Made by a program: the position numbers and the translations under genes
Notes under the pieces: model-generated
Databases searched by the model: none
What the model saw: only the letters and a program-made list of their open reading frames with translations
What the model was told of the DNA's origin: nothing
NCBI RefSeq assembly: GCF_013377015.1
Contig: NZ_JACABA010000002.1
Location: 1-64,000, forward strand
DNA length: 64,000 bases
Source: Rhodopseudomonas sp.
GTDB lineage: Bacteria; Pseudomonadota; Alphaproteobacteria; Rhizobiales; Xanthobacteraceae
Direction of reading: 5' to 3'
In this document: in pieces, positions 63,864 to 64,000 of the stretch
Layout of the letters: each line of letters begins with the position of its first letter
How positions within the stretch are numbered: the first letter of the stretch is position 1

Positions 63864-64000
63864 ATGCCGTCGACAGATAACATTGAATTCGCCCTGGTCC
63901 TGCTCCGCAACGCGCGGGGCCTGATCGGCATCGCCCGGTTGCGGTTGCGCCAAATGATCGTGTGCAGGCGTTGGGACGGGTCCTGCCATGGCCAGTGCTG
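63864..64000 (+). CDS. partial reading frame, possibly the start of a MarR-type regulator
   Basis: The frame from the ATG at 63864 is open to the window edge. The first 24 residues (EFALVLLRNARGLIGIARLRLRQ) resemble the first helix of MarR-family regulators. After about 63950 the continuation in this frame loses that character, while another frame reads NDRVQALGRVLPWPVL, ending like the MarR W-x-V-L pattern. Either the frame shifts here (mutation or sequence error) or the match is chance. The alternative ATG at 63846 overlaps the third dyad. Assignment is tentative. Confidence 0.35.
   Translation, partial: MPSTDNIEFALVLLRNARGLIGIARLRLRQMIVCRRWDGSCHGQC

Overview
The window looks like chromosomal DNA of an alphaproteobacterium of the Bradyrhizobium/Rhodopseudomonas group (Hyphomicrobiales). 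The evidence is high GC with strong third-position GC bias, porins ending in phenylalanine with the group's typical N-terminus, BA14K-like small secreted proteins, an NDUFA12-type complex I accessory subunit, HWE-type histidine kinases, an RNase E with a long insert in its S1 domain, and the gene order rne / amiC / mrcA / prfB. No rRNA, tRNA, CRISPR array, transposase or prophage gene was found. The species is not determined.

Layout. 1-2137: the end of one porin gene and a complete second porin, each with a strong terminator. 2410-7126: soluble lytic transglycosylase, an EamA exporter, a Gly-rich BA14K-like protein and NDUFA12. 7127-12685: accessory block with an isonitrile-hydratase-like DJ-1 protein divergent from a GlxA-type AraC regulator, cytochrome b561, a hypothetical protein, a poly-His secreted protein, an HSL-type esterase and an SDR. 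12938-16565: DUF2155 protein, a TPP enzyme and aat. 16747-20502: a Tat-exported gluconate-2-dehydrogenase-like operon (small subunit, GMC flavoprotein, tri-haem cytochrome c). 20693-25637: B12-type radical SAM protein, cation/proton antiporter and caspase-like protease. 25735-28783: three-gene signalling operon with ATGA overlaps. 28966-31443: aroQ-accB-accC. 31933-37737: a small conserved-looking protein, a DsbA-like protein, a branched-chain amino-acid binding protein, a relic of an isopropylmalate/tartrate-dehydrogenase-type gene, a 1-Cys peroxiredoxin, a second BA14K-like protein and an M48/TPR protease. 37851-41208: aminotransferase, bioY, dctA. 41298-51150: rne, amiC, PBP1A, prfB (with its programmed frameshift) and a beta-hydroxyacid dehydrogenase. 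51151-59870: M23 peptidase, Bcp peroxiredoxin with a histone-H1-like tail, AsmA/YhdP-like giant protein, a second cytochrome b561 and a chemoreceptor. 59955-63775: MFS transporter, tyrS, anmK. 63789-64000: three operator-like dyads before a partial reading frame.

How the genes fit together. The cell-envelope set is large: lytic transglycosylase, AmiC, PBP1A, M23 peptidase, AnmK for muropeptide recycling, BepA-like M48 protease, DsbA-like protein, AsmA-like protein and porins. Fatty-acid synthesis (AccB/AccC) is accompanied by biotin uptake (BioY). NDUFA12, DUF2155, aat, accC/accB/aroQ, the DsbA-like gene and the M48 gene appear in an order familiar from related genomes, but accessory blocks separate them. 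Several blocks border dispersed palindromic repeats. Two copies of one ~107-bp repeat lie in inverted orientation about 10 kb apart.

Most notable points: prfB is interrupted by an in-frame stop with the canonical RF2 frameshift signal; the Bcp protein carries a Lys/Ala-rich tail of about 95 residues; a decayed dehydrogenase C-terminus survives near 34.6-34.75 kb; and three ATGCA-N2-TGCAT dyads near the right edge look like a regulator's operators. No wholly new multi-gene system could be demonstrated. The best candidates for unexplored biology are the orphan B12 radical SAM protein, the three-gene phosphorelay and the histone-tailed peroxiredoxin.
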